The notes: a model not told the origin generated them from the letters alone. 64,000 nucleotides of DNA from Vibrio sp. SCSIO 43135 (GCF_023716665.1 NZ_CP071859.1:1674001-1738000), one strand, 5' to 3'. Counted from the stretch's first letter, positions 35,996 through 45,816 are shown. Translations and numbers: made by a program.

Positions 35996-37023
35996 TAGAC
36001 GGTGACTCCAGCATCTTCAAAGCTTGCCATGGTGTTGTAAAACTCGGCAGCGGCACGAAGTAACGGCATGGCCAGTACAGCACCGGTTCCCTCGCCTAGC
36101 CTTAATCCCAAATCGAGTAACGGCTGAGCGTCCAGCTTGTTCAAAACAAATTGATGCGCTGCTTCTTCAGACTTATGAGCAAAAATCATGTAATCGCGAC
36201 ATTGAGGATCAATCAGCGTTGCTACATAAGCTGCCACACTGACGATAAATCCATCCACCAACACAGGGGTTTGTCTTTTACCCGCCGCTAAGAACGCACC
36301 GACCATCTGAACGATCTCGAACCCTCCCACTTCAGCCAGTACTTGCTGTGGCGTGGCTGATTTACATCGCTCAACCCCTTTCGAAACCACATCGACCTTT
36401 TTGGCTAACTGCTGTGGATTAATTCCCGTACCTAAGCCGACCGCATCTTGTGGCTTAATATCACCTAACGCACAAATGATTGCTGACGCACTACTCGTGT
36501 TGCCGATGCCCATTTCACCAAACATGAGAATGTTTGAGCCAGAATCGATAACGCGTTCTGCGACCGATTGTCCAAGCTGTAAGCCACGCTGTACTGTCTC
36601 TGGTGACATTGCTGATTGATGAGCAAAGTTACTGGTTCCTTCCCCCAGCCTTTGTTCAATTAGCCGAGAAGAATCTGTTTGTATTAGTGACAATATGCCA
36701 GTATCAACCACCCACATATCAACATCGTTACTACGACAGAAACAGTTGATCGCCGCGCCACCAGCAAGGAAGTTATAAACCATTTGTTGAGTGACAGCGC
36801 TTGGCGCGATACTCACGCCTTCTTCAGCGATACCATGATCTCCAGCAAACACCAGAATCGTTGGTTTCGTCAGGCTAATATTTGTGACAGCATCACGTTT
36901 ACCCTGACTTTGGATGAGTGCTAAATGGTGAGCAAGCTTCTCTAGTTGGCCTAACGCGCCTATTGGTTTGGTTTTTTGATCAATACGGTGCTGAATCACT
37001 TCAGAGTGAATGGTATCTAACAT
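35995..37023 (-). CDS. cobT: Nicotinate-nucleotide:dimethylbenzimidazole phosphoribosyltransferase
   Basis: CobT activates the lower ligand base to alpha-ribazole phosphate. At 342 residues it matches the family length, with [50 protein letters not shown] and the C-terminal [16 protein letters not shown] that holds the catalytic glutamate. ATG 37023 starts the usual MLDTIHSEV; an upstream start at 37062 would add 13 residues without family support. It is first in the cobT-S-U-C-pepF operon. Confidence 0.94.
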   Translation of the reverse strand: MLDTIHSEVIQHRIDQKTKPIGALGQLEKLAHHLALIQSQGKRDAVTNISLTKPTILVFAGDHGIAEEGVSIAPSAVTQQMVYNFLAGGAAINCFCRSNDVDMWVVDTGILSLIQTDSSRLIEQRLGEGTSNFAHQSAMSPETVQRGLQLGQSVAERVIDSGSNILMFGEMGIGNTSSASAIICALGDIKPQDAVGLGTGINPQQLAKKVDVVSKGVERCKSATPQQVLAEVGGFEIVQMVGAFLAAGKRQTPVLVDGFIVSVAAYVATLIDPQCRDYMIFAHKSEEAAHQFVLNKLDAQPLLDLGLRLGEGTGAVLAMPLLRAAAEFYNTMASFEDAGVTV

Positions 37024-37401
37024 GCTATTTAACTTATGCGGTAAGAAATGGAGCCAAAGCACTATGCCACTACACTATGGCGTTATTCACCAACATAAGC
37101 CGATGATTCATAGTGCTTCCTTATTCTATGAATAGCTTGAGTCTAACGCGAAACCAAGATGTTCTCTAGAGGAACAACAAGGCTCAACACACTGAATTTC
37201 GTTTATGTTCTCACCTGGCTTGTCATTCTGAGTGTCAAAATAACTTGGCTAATATGAAATTTATCAACTAAGGTTTTAGATACCATCATAACTCATTCAT
37301 TCTCAAACCTTTCTTGTAAACGGCATAGAAGATGCTTGTTTAGATTCACCATTAGACGCTTTCTATGTCGGTAACGTCTCTTGATGAGATAAGGAGTCAC
37401 G
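37024..37401. other. cobT leader region without a recognised gene
   Basis: The cobT promoter should lie here on the minus strand. A dyad ATTCATAG/CTATGAAT spans 37106-37133 and a small hairpin occurs around 37060-37080. A GCCAGGTGAGAAC stretch on the minus strand (near 37215) faintly resembles a B12 box, but no full cobalamin riboswitch could be built around it. Confidence 0.4.
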
Positions 37402-37491
37402 ATGTTTGCTAATCAAAGAGCGAAAAGTACAAAACGCACTAAACAATCAACAAACAAAAGTCAGAAAAAAGTCCCTCTTTCACTCACATAG
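37402..37491 (+). CDS. Small basic protein of 29 residues (unknown)
   Basis: The ORF MFANQRAKSTKRTKQSTNKS... encodes 29 residues, nine of them Lys or Arg and no acidic residue. It has a strong AAGGAG ribosome-binding site 6 bp before its ATG, and a perfect hairpin follows 22 bp after its stop. That arrangement supports a real small gene, or a small RNA that carries an ORF. No family is recognised and no function is proposed. Confidence 0.5.
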   Translation: MFANQRAKSTKRTKQSTNKSQKKVPLSLT

Positions 37492-37512
37492 CTCTGATGT
37501 TTAAACCAGCCA

Positions 37513-37545
37513 AATGACCTCGCATCGCGAGGTCATTGCGTTTCT
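37513..37545 (+). terminator. Terminator-like hairpin after the small ORF
   Basis: An 11-bp perfect stem (AATGACCTCGC with GCGAGGTCATT) closes a 3-nt loop and is followed by a moderately T-rich stretch, GCGTTTCTG. Confidence 0.72.
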
Positions 37546-37669
37546 GTAGTTCGTTGTGACAGTAAGTAACGGCTAAAATGAATTTCCTAAGCAACATTTA
37601 TCCTAAATCACAGAAACTTCGGTTAGATTTGAGCTATCTTCAAATTCTGGCGATTAAAAAGGCATTTGA

Positions 37670-38371
37670 ATGAGCATTATTGGTGACAACTCTACGGTAA
37701 TCATTGCCGGAGGCAACGGCCTCGTCGGTTCTGAGCTTACAAAACTATTGCTCGAGAATGACCCTATTTCAAAGGTGTATGCACTTGTACGCCAGCCCCT
37801 CCCTTTCTTTCATCCTAAGCTCGACGCAATTCAAGATGATCAATTACGCGTACTGGAATGGAATGAAGAGCAGCCTATTCCTGAAATTGGCTTTATTTGC
37901 TTGGGAACAACAAAGAAAAAAGCGGGTTCGAAAGCCGCTTTAGAGAAGATCGACTATGAGCTTGTATGCGATGTCGCTCAATCTATGAAAGTGCTTGGTG
38001 TAAAAAAGATTGTTGTCGTTTCCAGCTATGGTGCATCGGTTCAATCGCTTTCACACTATTTGAAGTGCAAAGGGAAGATGGAACATGCAATATCCCGTTT
38101 GGATTTTGAAAATACCGTCTTCATCAGACCCGGTCCTCTGCGTGGGATCAGAGATGAGCCCCGCAACGACGAGCTCGCATTACAAGTCATCATGAAAGCG
38201 ATTCGCCCATTGATGATAGGTAAACTGCGTAACCTCATTCCAATTGATGCCACTGATGTGGCGACAGCTATGCTCTACAGCGCATTCGATAACTCGCTCG
38301 GAAAACATAGCATCTTAACCACTGTCCAAATGCGTGAGCTGCTCGAAAAATATCTGCCATCTAATCACTAG
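37670..38371 (+). CDS. NAD(P)-binding Rossmann oxidoreductase (atypical SDR, TIP30-like)
   Basis: A 233-residue atypical short-chain dehydrogenase-like protein. The nucleotide-binding motif is IIAGGNGLVGSELTKLLL, VVVSSYGAS provides the serine position, and HYLKCKGKMEHA occupies the YxxxK region. Similar bacterial proteins are annotated as NAD(P)H-binding epimerase/dehydratase or HTATIP2-like. Substrate is unknown. It is a single-gene unit, convergent with the MFS gene. Confidence 0.75.
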   Translation: MSIIGDNSTVIIAGGNGLVGSELTKLLLENDPISKVYALVRQPLPFFHPKLDAIQDDQLRVLEWNEEQPIPEIGFICLGTTKKKAGSKAALEKIDYELVCDVAQSMKVLGVKKIVVVSSYGASVQSLSHYLKCKGKMEHAISRLDFENTVFIRPGPLRGIRDEPRNDELALQVIMKAIRPLMIGKLRNLIPIDATDVATAMLYSAFDNSLGKHSILTTVQMRELLEKYLPSNH

Positions 38372-38393
38372 ATGGCAGTACGGAACTCATAAC

Positions 38394-39551
38394 CTAACTT
38401 ACTGTGGCGTTACTCTCTAGGCGTTGACGAGCTAGCTTTAAGGTGAGTAAAACCACCATAACACTAGTGAAGCCAACCAACACCATACCCAAGCTTTGCA
38501 CCTTAGCCGCGACAAATAAGCCTAACCCAATCATTAGATAGTACATCAACCCAAACAGTGCCCCTGCACTACCAACCGCGTCTTTATAGCCAATAAGTGC
38601 ACGACTCAGAATATTTGGAATTCCAATTCCAAAGCCAATCACAACGAGAATCATGGGTAGCAGAAACACTATGCTGCTTGATAGCGTATGCACTCCAATG
38701 GCTCCACACATAGATATGGCGACAGCAATAACAATTAGCTTGTTACTTTCTATACCAAGTTTTATTAATTGCTTGTTGGCAATGCTACCTGCAAACGTTC
38801 CTATCGCTAGAGCGATTCCACTATGGCCAAAATCGACAGAACTGAGCCCCAAAGATTTAAACATAAACGGGCCTTGGAGATAGTAACTGAACAAAGCAAC
38901 GTTAAAGCATGCAACCAAACCAGCACTAAACCATATATCCATGTCGCTAAATAATTTCTTAGCAAGAAAACCAAGATTTAGTTTCGATAACTGGCTTGGT
39001 TTGGTCTCTGGTAGCTTAACAAAGCACGCAGCACCTAAAGTTAACGCCAATAAACACAGCGCAAAAAACACCGCCTGATAGCCATTCCAATCAACCAGAT
39101 AACCGCCAAGTCCCATACCTAGTACAGGACTAATCGAAAGTCCGATTCCCATATAAGAGAAAACTCGGCTCAAATCAGGTCCTTGATAACTGTCTCGCAA
39201 TATCGTTTGGCTTACTACCGATCCAACTGCAGCGCCAAATGCACTAATGACTCTGCACAGCATCAATGCGTCAAAGCTTGGGGCTAACAGCGCTCCAATT
39301 GCCGCCAAACCATATACAGCTAACCCTAAAAGCATCGTCGCTCGGCGACCTAGATAATCAGATAACACACCCCAGACAATGACACCAACAGCAAATGCGA
39401 CGAAGTATATCGACAGTGTTTGACTTGCCATGCTAATCGATACCGAAAAGCCTTGGGCTATATCTGGCAAAGCTGGGCTATATATAGTTTCAACGATCTG
39501 CGGAAACATCATTAACGCAACCATCAACCCAACAGAAGGAGAAGTTTTCAT
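38394..39551 (-). CDS. MFS multidrug efflux transporter (Bcr/CflA-like)
   Basis: A 385-residue transporter with about 12 membrane helices. The helix 2-3 loop motif A is GVLSDYLGRRATMLLGL, and helix 1 reads PQIVETIYSPALPDIAQ, as in Bcr/CflA-type drug exporters. The gene is divergent from an AraC-type regulator 98 bp away, the usual sign of a locally regulated pump. Substrate is not predictable. Confidence 0.85.
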   Translation of the reverse strand: MKTSPSVGLMVALMMFPQIVETIYSPALPDIAQGFSVSISMASQTLSIYFVAFAVGVIVWGVLSDYLGRRATMLLGLAVYGLAAIGALLAPSFDALMLCRVISAFGAAVGSVVSQTILRDSYQGPDLSRVFSYMGIGLSISPVLGMGLGGYLVDWNGYQAVFFALCLLALTLGAACFVKLPETKPSQLSKLNLGFLAKKLFSDMDIWFSAGLVACFNVALFSYYLQGPFMFKSLGLSSVDFGHSGIALAIGTFAGSIANKQLIKLGIESNKLIVIAVAISMCGAIGVHTLSSSIVFLLPMILVVIGFGIGIPNILSRALIGYKDAVGSAGALFGLMYYLMIGLGLFVAAKVQSLGMVLVGFTSVMVVLLTLKLARQRLESNATVS

Positions 39552-39600
39552 ACATCATTCCTCAATTGATTCAAAGTGCGCGCAGTGTAGTGTTATTTGC

Positions 39601-39613
39601 TATAGTCCCTATA
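39601..39613. promoter_or_regulatory. Candidate operator in the MFS/AraC divergent promoter
   Basis: The dyad TATAG-TCC-CTATA lies in the 98-bp gap between the two start codons and is the only clear symmetric element there. Binding by the adjacent AraC-type protein is inferred. Confidence 0.4.
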
Positions 39614-39649
39614 ACAACATTAAAACAATAAATATCGAATTTAGGACAA

Positions 39650-40423
39650 ATGGCGATCATTGATGAAACCACCCGTTTCGATGCCGACAAGCTAGAGGCA
39701 AGCGTTATTGGTATTGCGGCAGAGGTGGGCAAGCACGATTCAGGTATGCACTCACACGGTAAAGCGCAGTTATTGTTTGCGCCGCAAGGTTGCATGACGA
39801 TCACGCTGGATAACACCCAATGTATACTCCCTCCTACACGAGCTGCTTGGATTCCTGCTGGAGTCAAGCACTGTGCGAGAATGAACAACGTTGTGGCGTA
39901 CCGCTCGCTTTACTTCGATCAATCTGTGAGTCCTGAACTCGAACATCAAGTTAAGGTATTCGATGTGAGCCCGCTATTCGTTGCTTTGATAGAACGAATG
40001 GCATTTTGGCCTTGGGATATTCCTGACAAACAAACGGCTAATACTGTTGCTCTATTTTTTGAAGAGCTGGCAAGCTTAAAAGAACAGCATTTGTCTCTAC
40101 CTATGCCTACAGACAGACGCCTCGTGCCCTGGCTATCTCATTTGCAAATTGGCGATGCCATCGCCCCACCACTTAACACGCTAAGCCAAACCATTGGGGC
40201 AAGCAGTAAAACCATTACTCGAATTTTCGCCAAAGAAACGGGCATGCCTTATCAAAACTGGCGACAACGCTGGCGACTTCAAAAGTCGATAGAAATGCTC
40301 TCATCTGGGCTTCAAGTCAATGACGTCGCTTATCAACTCGAATTTTCCAGCGACAGTGCGTTCATTGCTTTTTTTAAACAGCAAACTGGGCTAACGCCAC
40401 TGCAGTACTTATCGCCGAAGTGA
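39650..40423 (+). CDS. AraC-family transcriptional regulator
   Basis: A 257-residue regulator. The N-terminal cupin (about 20-100) has MHSHGKAQLLFAPQGCMTI, like the NimR/YdhB type. The C-terminal AraC domain holds two helix-turn-helices, with LSQTIGASSKTITRIFAKET and VNDVAYQLEFSSDSAFIAFF. Regulation of the divergent MFS pump by an unknown small molecule is likely from arrangement. Confidence 0.86.
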   Translation: MAIIDETTRFDADKLEASVIGIAAEVGKHDSGMHSHGKAQLLFAPQGCMTITLDNTQCILPPTRAAWIPAGVKHCARMNNVVAYRSLYFDQSVSPELEHQVKVFDVSPLFVALIERMAFWPWDIPDKQTANTVALFFEELASLKEQHLSLPMPTDRRLVPWLSHLQIGDAIAPPLNTLSQTIGASSKTITRIFAKETGMPYQNWRQRWRLQKSIEMLSSGLQVNDVAYQLEFSSDSAFIAFFKQQTGLTPLQYLSPK

Positions 40424-40536
40424 ACGGTCCCCTGCTGTCTGATACTTGGAGGGAAGAATCTTAGGCGACAGAATCCTTGCTGCAACTAAAACGAATTTTT
40501 CTCTAACAAAACTTAACCGGGAAAAGGCAACACACC

Positions 40537-40833
40537 TTAGGTTTGGTAGTCGAAAACAATGATGTCTTCGAGCAGCGGCCTAAACACTTCTTTCAATGCT
40601 TCATGCTCTCGGTGAGGAAGGTAATGTTGTCTGCCGGCCTCGTCCAAGAAGGTCATCAATACCGAATGAGTGTAACCTTTATTTTTTCCTTCTGGGCTAT
40701 CGTTCTCACCCCACTCTACCGATACCACACCATCAACTTTATCGGTCATGGCTTCGAATAACCTCTGTAGTTTCGTAATCTCGGCATTTGTTGCCTCCTC
40801 TTTAAACTTGATTAGCAAAATGTGTCTGATCAA
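40537..40833 (-). CDS. Dabb-domain (stress-responsive A/B barrel) protein
   Basis: A 98-residue Dabb ferredoxin-like protein beginning (M)IRHILLIKFKEEAT and including VEWGENDSPEGKNKGYTHSV and HYLPHREHEALKEVFRP. Such proteins form dimers with varied or unknown roles. The start is TTG 40833: AGGAG lies 7 bp upstream and the family begins here. Upstream in-frame codons lack a ribosome-binding site. Confidence 0.8.
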   Translation of the reverse strand: MIRHILLIKFKEEATNAEITKLQRLFEAMTDKVDGVVSVEWGENDSPEGKNKGYTHSVLMTFLDEAGRQHYLPHREHEALKEVFRPLLEDIIVFDYQT

Positions 40834-41300
40834 TGTATCTCTCCTAGCTTGGTTCTGGGCTTTGCGACGACTAACAAGAGCTAAATACCCCCACACTCTA
40901 TTTTCGCGAAGAATATGTACGTTAGAGCACTACCATCCCACCATTAAGTGACTGTCGCGACAGTACAGTTCTAGTAATATATTCCGCTAACATCAGCCTG
41001 AATACTGATTTTTATACCCTAAGTACGCGAATCTGTCTGGATTTACCTTGCTTTCCTATCCACGATTACGGGATACTTACAGCACTAGTAACCATGTTCA
41101 CAAGCCTTTATACGTCAACGTATTAGAAGATAATTTTCTTTCTCTCGGAACCAAACTATTTGTGTGTTCCGCCGTGTAGCAAACTGCAACGCCAACAAGA
41201 ACTTCTTACACGGCTACTAAGTCGTATGATCGTTACGTAACTAAAGAGCCACTGCCATGGTCGGTCATCTTTAAAATTTGGATATCAAAGCGCGGAAAGC
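40834..41300. other. Intergenic region upstream of sbcB
   Basis: This 467-bp stretch has no supported gene. The only distinct element is a perfect 12-bp palindrome, CTGTCGCGACAG, at 40952-40963, 119 bp upstream of the Dabb start, which could be a regulator site. Confidence 0.35.
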
Positions 41301-42725
41301 ATGAACAATAGCGAACAACCCACTTTTTTCTTCTTCGACTACGAGACTTGGGGCACCAGCCCAGCTAAAGATCGACCAAGTCAGTTTGCTGGAGTTCGAA
41401 CCGATGCAGATTTTAATATCATCGGTGAACCGCTCGTCATTTATTGTCAGCCGCCTTCCGATTACCTTCCCTCGCCAGAAGCGGCACTCATCACCGGAAT
41501 TACTCCGCAGAAAGCGTCATCGCAAGGGCTTCCTGAACCCGAATTCATTGCTAAGATCCACGCAGAGCTTTCCAAGCCTAAAACCACCAGCCTTGGCTAT
41601 AACAGTATTCGGTTTGATGATGAAGTCACTCGATACACTTGTTATCGAAACTTTTTCGACCCTTACGCTTGGAGCTGGCAAAACGGGAACTCACGTTGGG
41701 ACTTACTTGATGTCATGCGCGCTTGTCATGCCCTACGCCCAGAAGGCGTAGTGTGGCCTGAAAATGATGAAGGTTACACTAGCTTTAAGCTCGAACATTT
41801 ATCCGTCGCCAACGGCATTGAACACGAAAATGCCCACGATGCGATGGCAGACGTTATCGCTACCATCGAAATGGCGAAAAAGCTAAAAGCAGCGCAACCA
41901 AAATTGTTTAACTATTTCTTAGATATGCGCCACAAGCGAAAGCTGAACGAGCTAGTTGATATCGTCAACATGACTCCACTCATGCATGTATCTGGAATGT
42001 TTGGCCGCGACTGTAATTACACCAGCTGGATTGTGCCTGTCGCATGGCACCCTACTAATCAGAATGCAGTGATTGTTGTCGATCTGGCTAAAGATCCACA
42101 GCCTTTAATCGATTTATCGGTAGAAGAATTACACACGCGACTTTACACCAAACGTTCCGAGCTTGGGCAAGATGAGCTGCCTGTGCCAATTAAACTGGTA
42201 CATTTAAACAAGTGCCCGATTCTTGCGCCTGCAAAAACACTGACTGCCGAAAACGCTGAAACAATTGGAATCGACCGCGAGCAATGTCTTGCCAATTTGG
42301 CCATCATACGTAAGCACCCAGAAGTACGCGAAAAGCTGATTGGCTTATACAACATTGAACGTGAATACGAGAAGAGCAGCGATGTTGATACGCAGCTCTA
42401 CGATGGCTTCTTCTCACCAGCAGATAAAGCCTCGTTGGATATCATCCGTGAAACTGACCCAAATAATCTAGCGGCACTGGATATCACTTTCAGTGACTCT
42501 AGAATCCAACCTTTGCTGTTCAAGTATCGCGCTCGCCACTATCCATGGACACTCGACGAAAGTGAACAGAGCCGTTGGGCAAACCACTGTCGTGAATACT
42601 TCGAGAACAACATTGAAAACTACATGCTGAACCTAGAAAACTTAGTTCACGAGCATGAAAGTGATGAAAAGAAGATTGCTGTTTTAAAATCGGTCTATCA
42701 ATACGTTCAAAAGCTAACATCCTAA
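41301..42725 (+). CDS. sbcB: Exodeoxyribonuclease I
   Basis: The 474-residue SbcB degrades single-stranded DNA 3' to 5' in mismatch repair and recombination. DEDDh residues are visible: FFFDYETWGTSPAKDRPSQF (motif I), LGYNSIRFDDEVTR (motif II) and HDAMADVIATIEMAKKL (motif III). An SH3-like and a helical C-terminal domain follow. Length and motif order match E. coli ExoI. It has a single-gene layout. Confidence 0.95.
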   Translation: MNNSEQPTFFFFDYETWGTSPAKDRPSQFAGVRTDADFNIIGEPLVIYCQPPSDYLPSPEAALITGITPQKASSQGLPEPEFIAKIHAELSKPKTTSLGYNSIRFDDEVTRYTCYRNFFDPYAWSWQNGNSRWDLLDVMRACHALRPEGVVWPENDEGYTSFKLEHLSVANGIEHENAHDAMADVIATIEMAKKLKAAQPKLFNYFLDMRHKRKLNELVDIVNMTPLMHVSGMFGRDCNYTSWIVPVAWHPTNQNAVIVVDLAKDPQPLIDLSVEELHTRLYTKRSELGQDELPVPIKLVHLNKCPILAPAKTLTAENAETIGIDREQCLANLAIIRKHPEVREKLIGLYNIEREYEKSSDVDTQLYDGFFSPADKASLDIIRETDPNNLAALDITFSDSRIQPLLFKYRARHYPWTLDESEQSRWANHCREYFENNIENYMLNLENLVHEHESDEKKIAVLKSVYQYVQKLTS

Positions 42726-42784
42726 TTAATACGCGGACCCATCGGTTCGCGATTGTGCTCCAATAACTTAATACATTGTCATTT

Positions 42785-43150
42785 ATGGGTAATAAAATTC
42801 TAAAGTACATCGTCTCTATGGGGCTTATATTCCTCTGCCTCTTCGCTGGAACCGCTCTTCAGTCACTACTCGGAGTCTCGGTGCCAGGAAGTGTGTTTGG
42901 TATGCTAATGCTGTTTGGGCTTATGGCATCGGGACTTGTACCTGTCGACTGGGTTCAACCAAGCGCGAGTTTGTTTATCCGATTCATGATTTTGTTATTC
43001 GTTCCTATCAGTGTCGGCTTGATGGAGCACTTCGATATGCTTATCGCCAATGCTTTACCGATCTTAGCCAGTGCAGTTGGCGGTACCATTATCGTTATGG
43101 TTTCATTAGGCTTGTTCCTCGATCGTTTTTTAAAGAAGGGGAACAAGTAA
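42785..43150 (+). CDS. yohJ: CidA/LrgA family membrane protein YohJ
   Basis: A holin-like LrgA-family protein of about 121 residues with four membrane helices; the [20 protein letters not shown] segment and [12 protein letters not shown] are diagnostic. It pairs with yohK immediately downstream. The yohJ-yohK-cdd order is that of E. coli, suggesting a link to nucleoside uptake or overflow control. ATG 42785 is preferred, though a TTG at 42776 is possible; neither has a strong ribosome-binding site. Confidence 0.87.
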   Translation: MGNKILKYIVSMGLIFLCLFAGTALQSLLGVSVPGSVFGMLMLFGLMASGLVPVDWVQPSASLFIRFMILLFVPISVGLMEHFDMLIANALPILASAVGGTIIVMVSLGLFLDRFLKKGNK

Positions 43151-43831
43151 ATGTGGTTACTCGTTACCATCATCGTTTTTTTCTTTGCCCGTTGGGTGAG
43201 TCAAAAGTTCAATAACCCAATCTTGAACCCTCTACTCATAAGCGTTGCGATTATCATTCCGACACTCATCTATTTAAAAGTTCCTTTTGAGACGTACTAC
43301 GCCGATAACACATGGATTAGCTACCTGCTTCAGCCCGCTGTAGTTGCGCTCGCCTACCCTCTTTATGAGCAGTTACCCCAAATACGAGCGAATTGGCGTA
43401 TCATCATGCTCGCTTGTGGTGTGGGATCGATTATGTCTATGCTCACTGCCAGCATGATCGCCGTATCCATGCAGGTGGATTTAGAACTTATCGCCAGTTT
43501 GCTAGGTAAATCCGTTACGACACCTATTGCCATGGAAGTATCCAGCCACCTTGGTGGAGAACCTGCGATTGCTGCAATATTGGTGTTAATTGTCGGTTTG
43601 TTCGGCGCAATGTTCGCTTATCCGATCTATAACCTGTTAAACATTACCCATCCGATTGCCAAGGGCTTAACAATGGGGACAGTATCCCACGCACTAGGTA
43701 CCGCTACCTGTGCAGAGAAGGATCCTAAAGATGCAGCGTTCAGTTCTCTTGCGTTAGTCGTGTGCGGTGTTATTACCTCAATCATTGCTCCGAGTGTTTT
43801 CGCACTGTCTGTCTGGTTACTTTCTCTATAA
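43151..43831 (+). CDS. yohK: LrgB family membrane protein YohK
   Basis: A 226-residue LrgB-family protein with six to seven membrane helices. The conserved GKSVTTPIAMEVSSHLGG and GTVSHALGTATCAEKDP mark the family. It works with LrgA-type proteins and may form a small-metabolite exporter (pyruvate in some bacteria). It starts at the base after the yohJ stop. Confidence 0.9.
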   Translation: MWLLVTIIVFFFARWVSQKFNNPILNPLLISVAIIIPTLIYLKVPFETYYADNTWISYLLQPAVVALAYPLYEQLPQIRANWRIIMLACGVGSIMSMLTASMIAVSMQVDLELIASLLGKSVTTPIAMEVSSHLGGEPAIAAILVLIVGLFGAMFAYPIYNLLNITHPIAKGLTMGTVSHALGTATCAEKDPKDAAFSSLALVVCGVITSIIAPSVFALSVWLLSL

Positions 43832-43979
43832 AGAACAACCTCTTTATCGCAAATCTCTTTTCAAACACGTCGAATGACTAGCCCCCATTCGACGTGCTTC
43901 ACTTAATCTCGCAATGAAATCGATATCATGTGTGATCTCACTCTAATCATGCAACTTGAAAATTCATTACATTAATTAT

Positions 43980-43995
43980 TGTGATTAAGATCTCA
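43980..43995. promoter_or_regulatory. Candidate CRP site upstream of cdd
   Basis: TGTGATTAAGATCTCA matches TGTGA-N6-TCACA with one mismatch, 55 bp before the cdd start. E. coli cdd is controlled by CRP and CytR, which fits. Another TGTGATCTCA half-site occurs at 43931. Confidence 0.45.
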
Positions 43996-44050
43996 GCAAT
44001 GTTTCATTTGTGTCATAGAATAGAGTTCAACGCTTAAATAAGGATTTCTA

Positions 44051-44938
44051 ATGAAGAGCCGCATTGAACAGGCGCTAAAAGACGCGCCAAAGCCTATTAC
44101 TGACTTTTTAGGTCCGATCCTATTAGCCGATGACTTTGACGCAACACTGTCTGCAGAGCAGTTCAATCAGCTTCTTAAAATCTCTGGCCTAGACGATGCG
44201 GAACTACGCGTAGCACTACTTCCATTCGCTGCGGCTTATTCTTACGCCCCTATATCTAAGTTTTACGTTGGTGCGATTGTACGCGGCTTGTCTGGTAAGC
44301 TTTATTTCGGTGCTAATGTTGAGTTCTCTGGTGCACAGCTAGGCCAAACGGTGCACGCCGAGCAATGCGCAATTAGCCACGCTTGGATGAAAGGTGAAAA
44401 AGGCATTTCTGATATCACCATCAACTTCAGCCCGTGTGGTCACTGCCGCCAGTTTATGAACGAATTAACCACTGCAAATGAGTTAATTGTTCAATTGCCT
44501 GAGCGCGACGAAATGACTCTACAAGAGTATTTGCCAGAATCATTTGGCCCAGCAGATCTAGGAATTGAATCAGGGTTAATGGCTGAAATCCACCATGGCA
44601 AAACGTGCGATGATCAAGATGAATTGGTTACGCAGGCACTAGCTGCCCTTAATCGCAGCCACGCCCCATACACGAAAAACCTTAGCGGTGTTGCACTCCG
44701 TTTAAATAATGGGAATTCTTACCATGGCGCATATGCTGAGAACGCAGCATTTAACCCAAGCCTACCTCCTCTACAAGTTGCTTTAATTCAGATCCTAATG
44801 GACGGACAATCGTTCGATAATATTGAATCAGCGGCCCTAGTAGAGATGGCAGACGGTAGCATTAGCCACCTTGCGGATACCCAATCGACGCTGGAAGTCA
44901 TCAACCCAGATATCCCAGTATCTTATTTAGCTGTATAA
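44051..44938 (+). CDS. cdd: Cytidine deaminase
   Basis: The 295-residue enzyme is the long, two-domain dimeric type of Gammaproteobacteria. The active domain has HAEQCAIS (zinc ligand and catalytic glutamate) and [10 protein letters not shown] (two cysteine ligands). The C-terminal half is a non-catalytic copy ([16 protein letters not shown]). It deaminates cytidine and deoxycytidine for pyrimidine salvage. AAGGA precedes the ATG; a terminator follows. Confidence 0.96.
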   Translation: MKSRIEQALKDAPKPITDFLGPILLADDFDATLSAEQFNQLLKISGLDDAELRVALLPFAAAYSYAPISKFYVGAIVRGLSGKLYFGANVEFSGAQLGQTVHAEQCAISHAWMKGEKGISDITINFSPCGHCRQFMNELTTANELIVQLPERDEMTLQEYLPESFGPADLGIESGLMAEIHHGKTCDDQDELVTQALAALNRSHAPYTKNLSGVALRLNNGNSYHGAYAENAAFNPSLPPLQVALIQILMDGQSFDNIESAALVEMADGSISHLADTQSTLEVINPDIPVSYLAV

Positions 44939-44956
44939 ATAAGCTTAGAGAAATGA

Positions 44957-44986
44957 AAAAACGCCTAGCAATTGCTAGGCGTTTTT
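44957..44986. terminator. Palindromic bidirectional terminator after cdd
   Basis: A perfect 30-bp palindrome whose arm is AAAAACGCCTAGCAA, with A-run and T-run ends. It serves cdd and the convergent exported-protein genes. Confidence 0.9.
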
Positions 44987-45010
44987 ATATCAGGAATGTA
45001 TATCACTTTA

Positions 45011-45343
45011 TTAGTTAGCACTTTCTTCAATACTCTCAATCGATATGCTATTCACAACATCTCCGAGTGCAAAAACCGCATCACTACCCAATACGACCTT
45101 AGTTTCATCGTCCATCGAGAATTCGAAATTTCCTGAAATCCAAACTCCGTTAATTTGCACACTACCACTCTGGATATACATATCAGCGGTACACACCTCA
45201 CAAGAAATTCTCTTTATTTCAGCTACTTTCCAGGTAGCATCAGAGGGGACAGTATGCAAACCTTTGTTATCTAGTACTTCAGCAGAAACAGGTAACGGTA
45301 TGATTGCCGACAGTACTAACAAACAGGCTATTTTAAGTCCCAT
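45011..45343 (-). CDS. Exported small protein of unknown function (T6SS island)
   Basis: A protein of about 110 residues with a signal peptide (MGLKIACLLVLSAIIPLPVSA). The mature region contains ISCEVCTADMYIQSG, with two cysteines spaced CxxC. No family is recognised. It is the last gene of the hcp-vgrG island on the same strand, 20 bp after the preceding exported protein. An alternative start at 45361 would place the codon 2 bp after the previous stop. It may be an accessory immunity protein. Confidence 0.6.
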   Translation of the reverse strand: MGLKIACLLVLSAIIPLPVSAEVLDNKGLHTVPSDATWKVAEIKRISCEVCTADMYIQSGSVQINGVWISGNFEFSMDDETKVVLGSDAVFALGDVVNSISIESIEESAN

Positions 45344-45363
45344 GTAATGAACTTCATCCATTG

Positions 45364-45816
45364 CTAGTAATAAGCGCAATTTTGTAAAACACTCGATTCG
45401 CTATATAGGTCCGGTCCTTTGGAGCCAATTTCATTCCACGTGTATTTCACTGTTTCTCTATCCCAAAAACCTTTCCAGTGGATAACAAAGTCTCGTTCAT
45501 TAACTCTTTCCAAAGTAAACATTGGATGTTTCGTACTGAAACCATTCCAATTTAAATATGCGCCTGCACGACCAACGGTATCTACCGACTGATAGAAAAA
45601 CTCGCTATAATTTTCAGCTTTAACTTCTTTGGCTATTACGTAGATTTGGTTCGAGTTCACCTCAACCCGTGCCGTACCATTAGCTTGAAACGTTATCGAG
45701 AAATAGTTAACGCTGTTTGGTGCTTCTAAGTTACAAGATGCTTGTAGTTTGATCGGAGCGGAGTGAACCGAAAATGCTAAACCGCAAAGTACGATAAATA
45801 ACTTGAGTTCTGGCAT
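45364..45816 (-). CDS. Exported small protein of unknown function (T6SS island)
   Basis: A 150-residue protein with a signal peptide (MPELKLFIVLCGLAFSVHSA) and two cysteines in the mature part, one near each end (SCNLEAPN and VLQNCAYY), that could form a disulfide. The middle is beta-rich. No family is recognised. It lies between the VgrG-coupled immunity candidate and another exported protein, so an immunity-like role is possible but unproven. Confidence 0.65.
   Translation of the reverse strand: MPELKLFIVLCGLAFSVHSAPIKLQASCNLEAPNSVNYFSITFQANGTARVEVNSNQIYVIAKEVKAENYSEFFYQSVDTVGRAGAYLNWNGFSTKHPMFTLERVNERDFVIHWKGFWDRETVKYTWNEIGSKGPDLYSESSVLQNCAYY

Noticed and set aside
37024..37401. Cobalamin riboswitch upstream of cobT
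   Set aside because: A GCCAGGTGAGAAC stretch on the minus strand faintly resembles a B12 box, but the flanking conserved elements (such as GCCACTG) are not present at suitable positions.
42731..42751. Terminator between sbcB and yohJ
   Set aside because: CGCGGACC/GGTTCGCG forms a stem with a G-U pair but no T-run follows; evidence is too weak.
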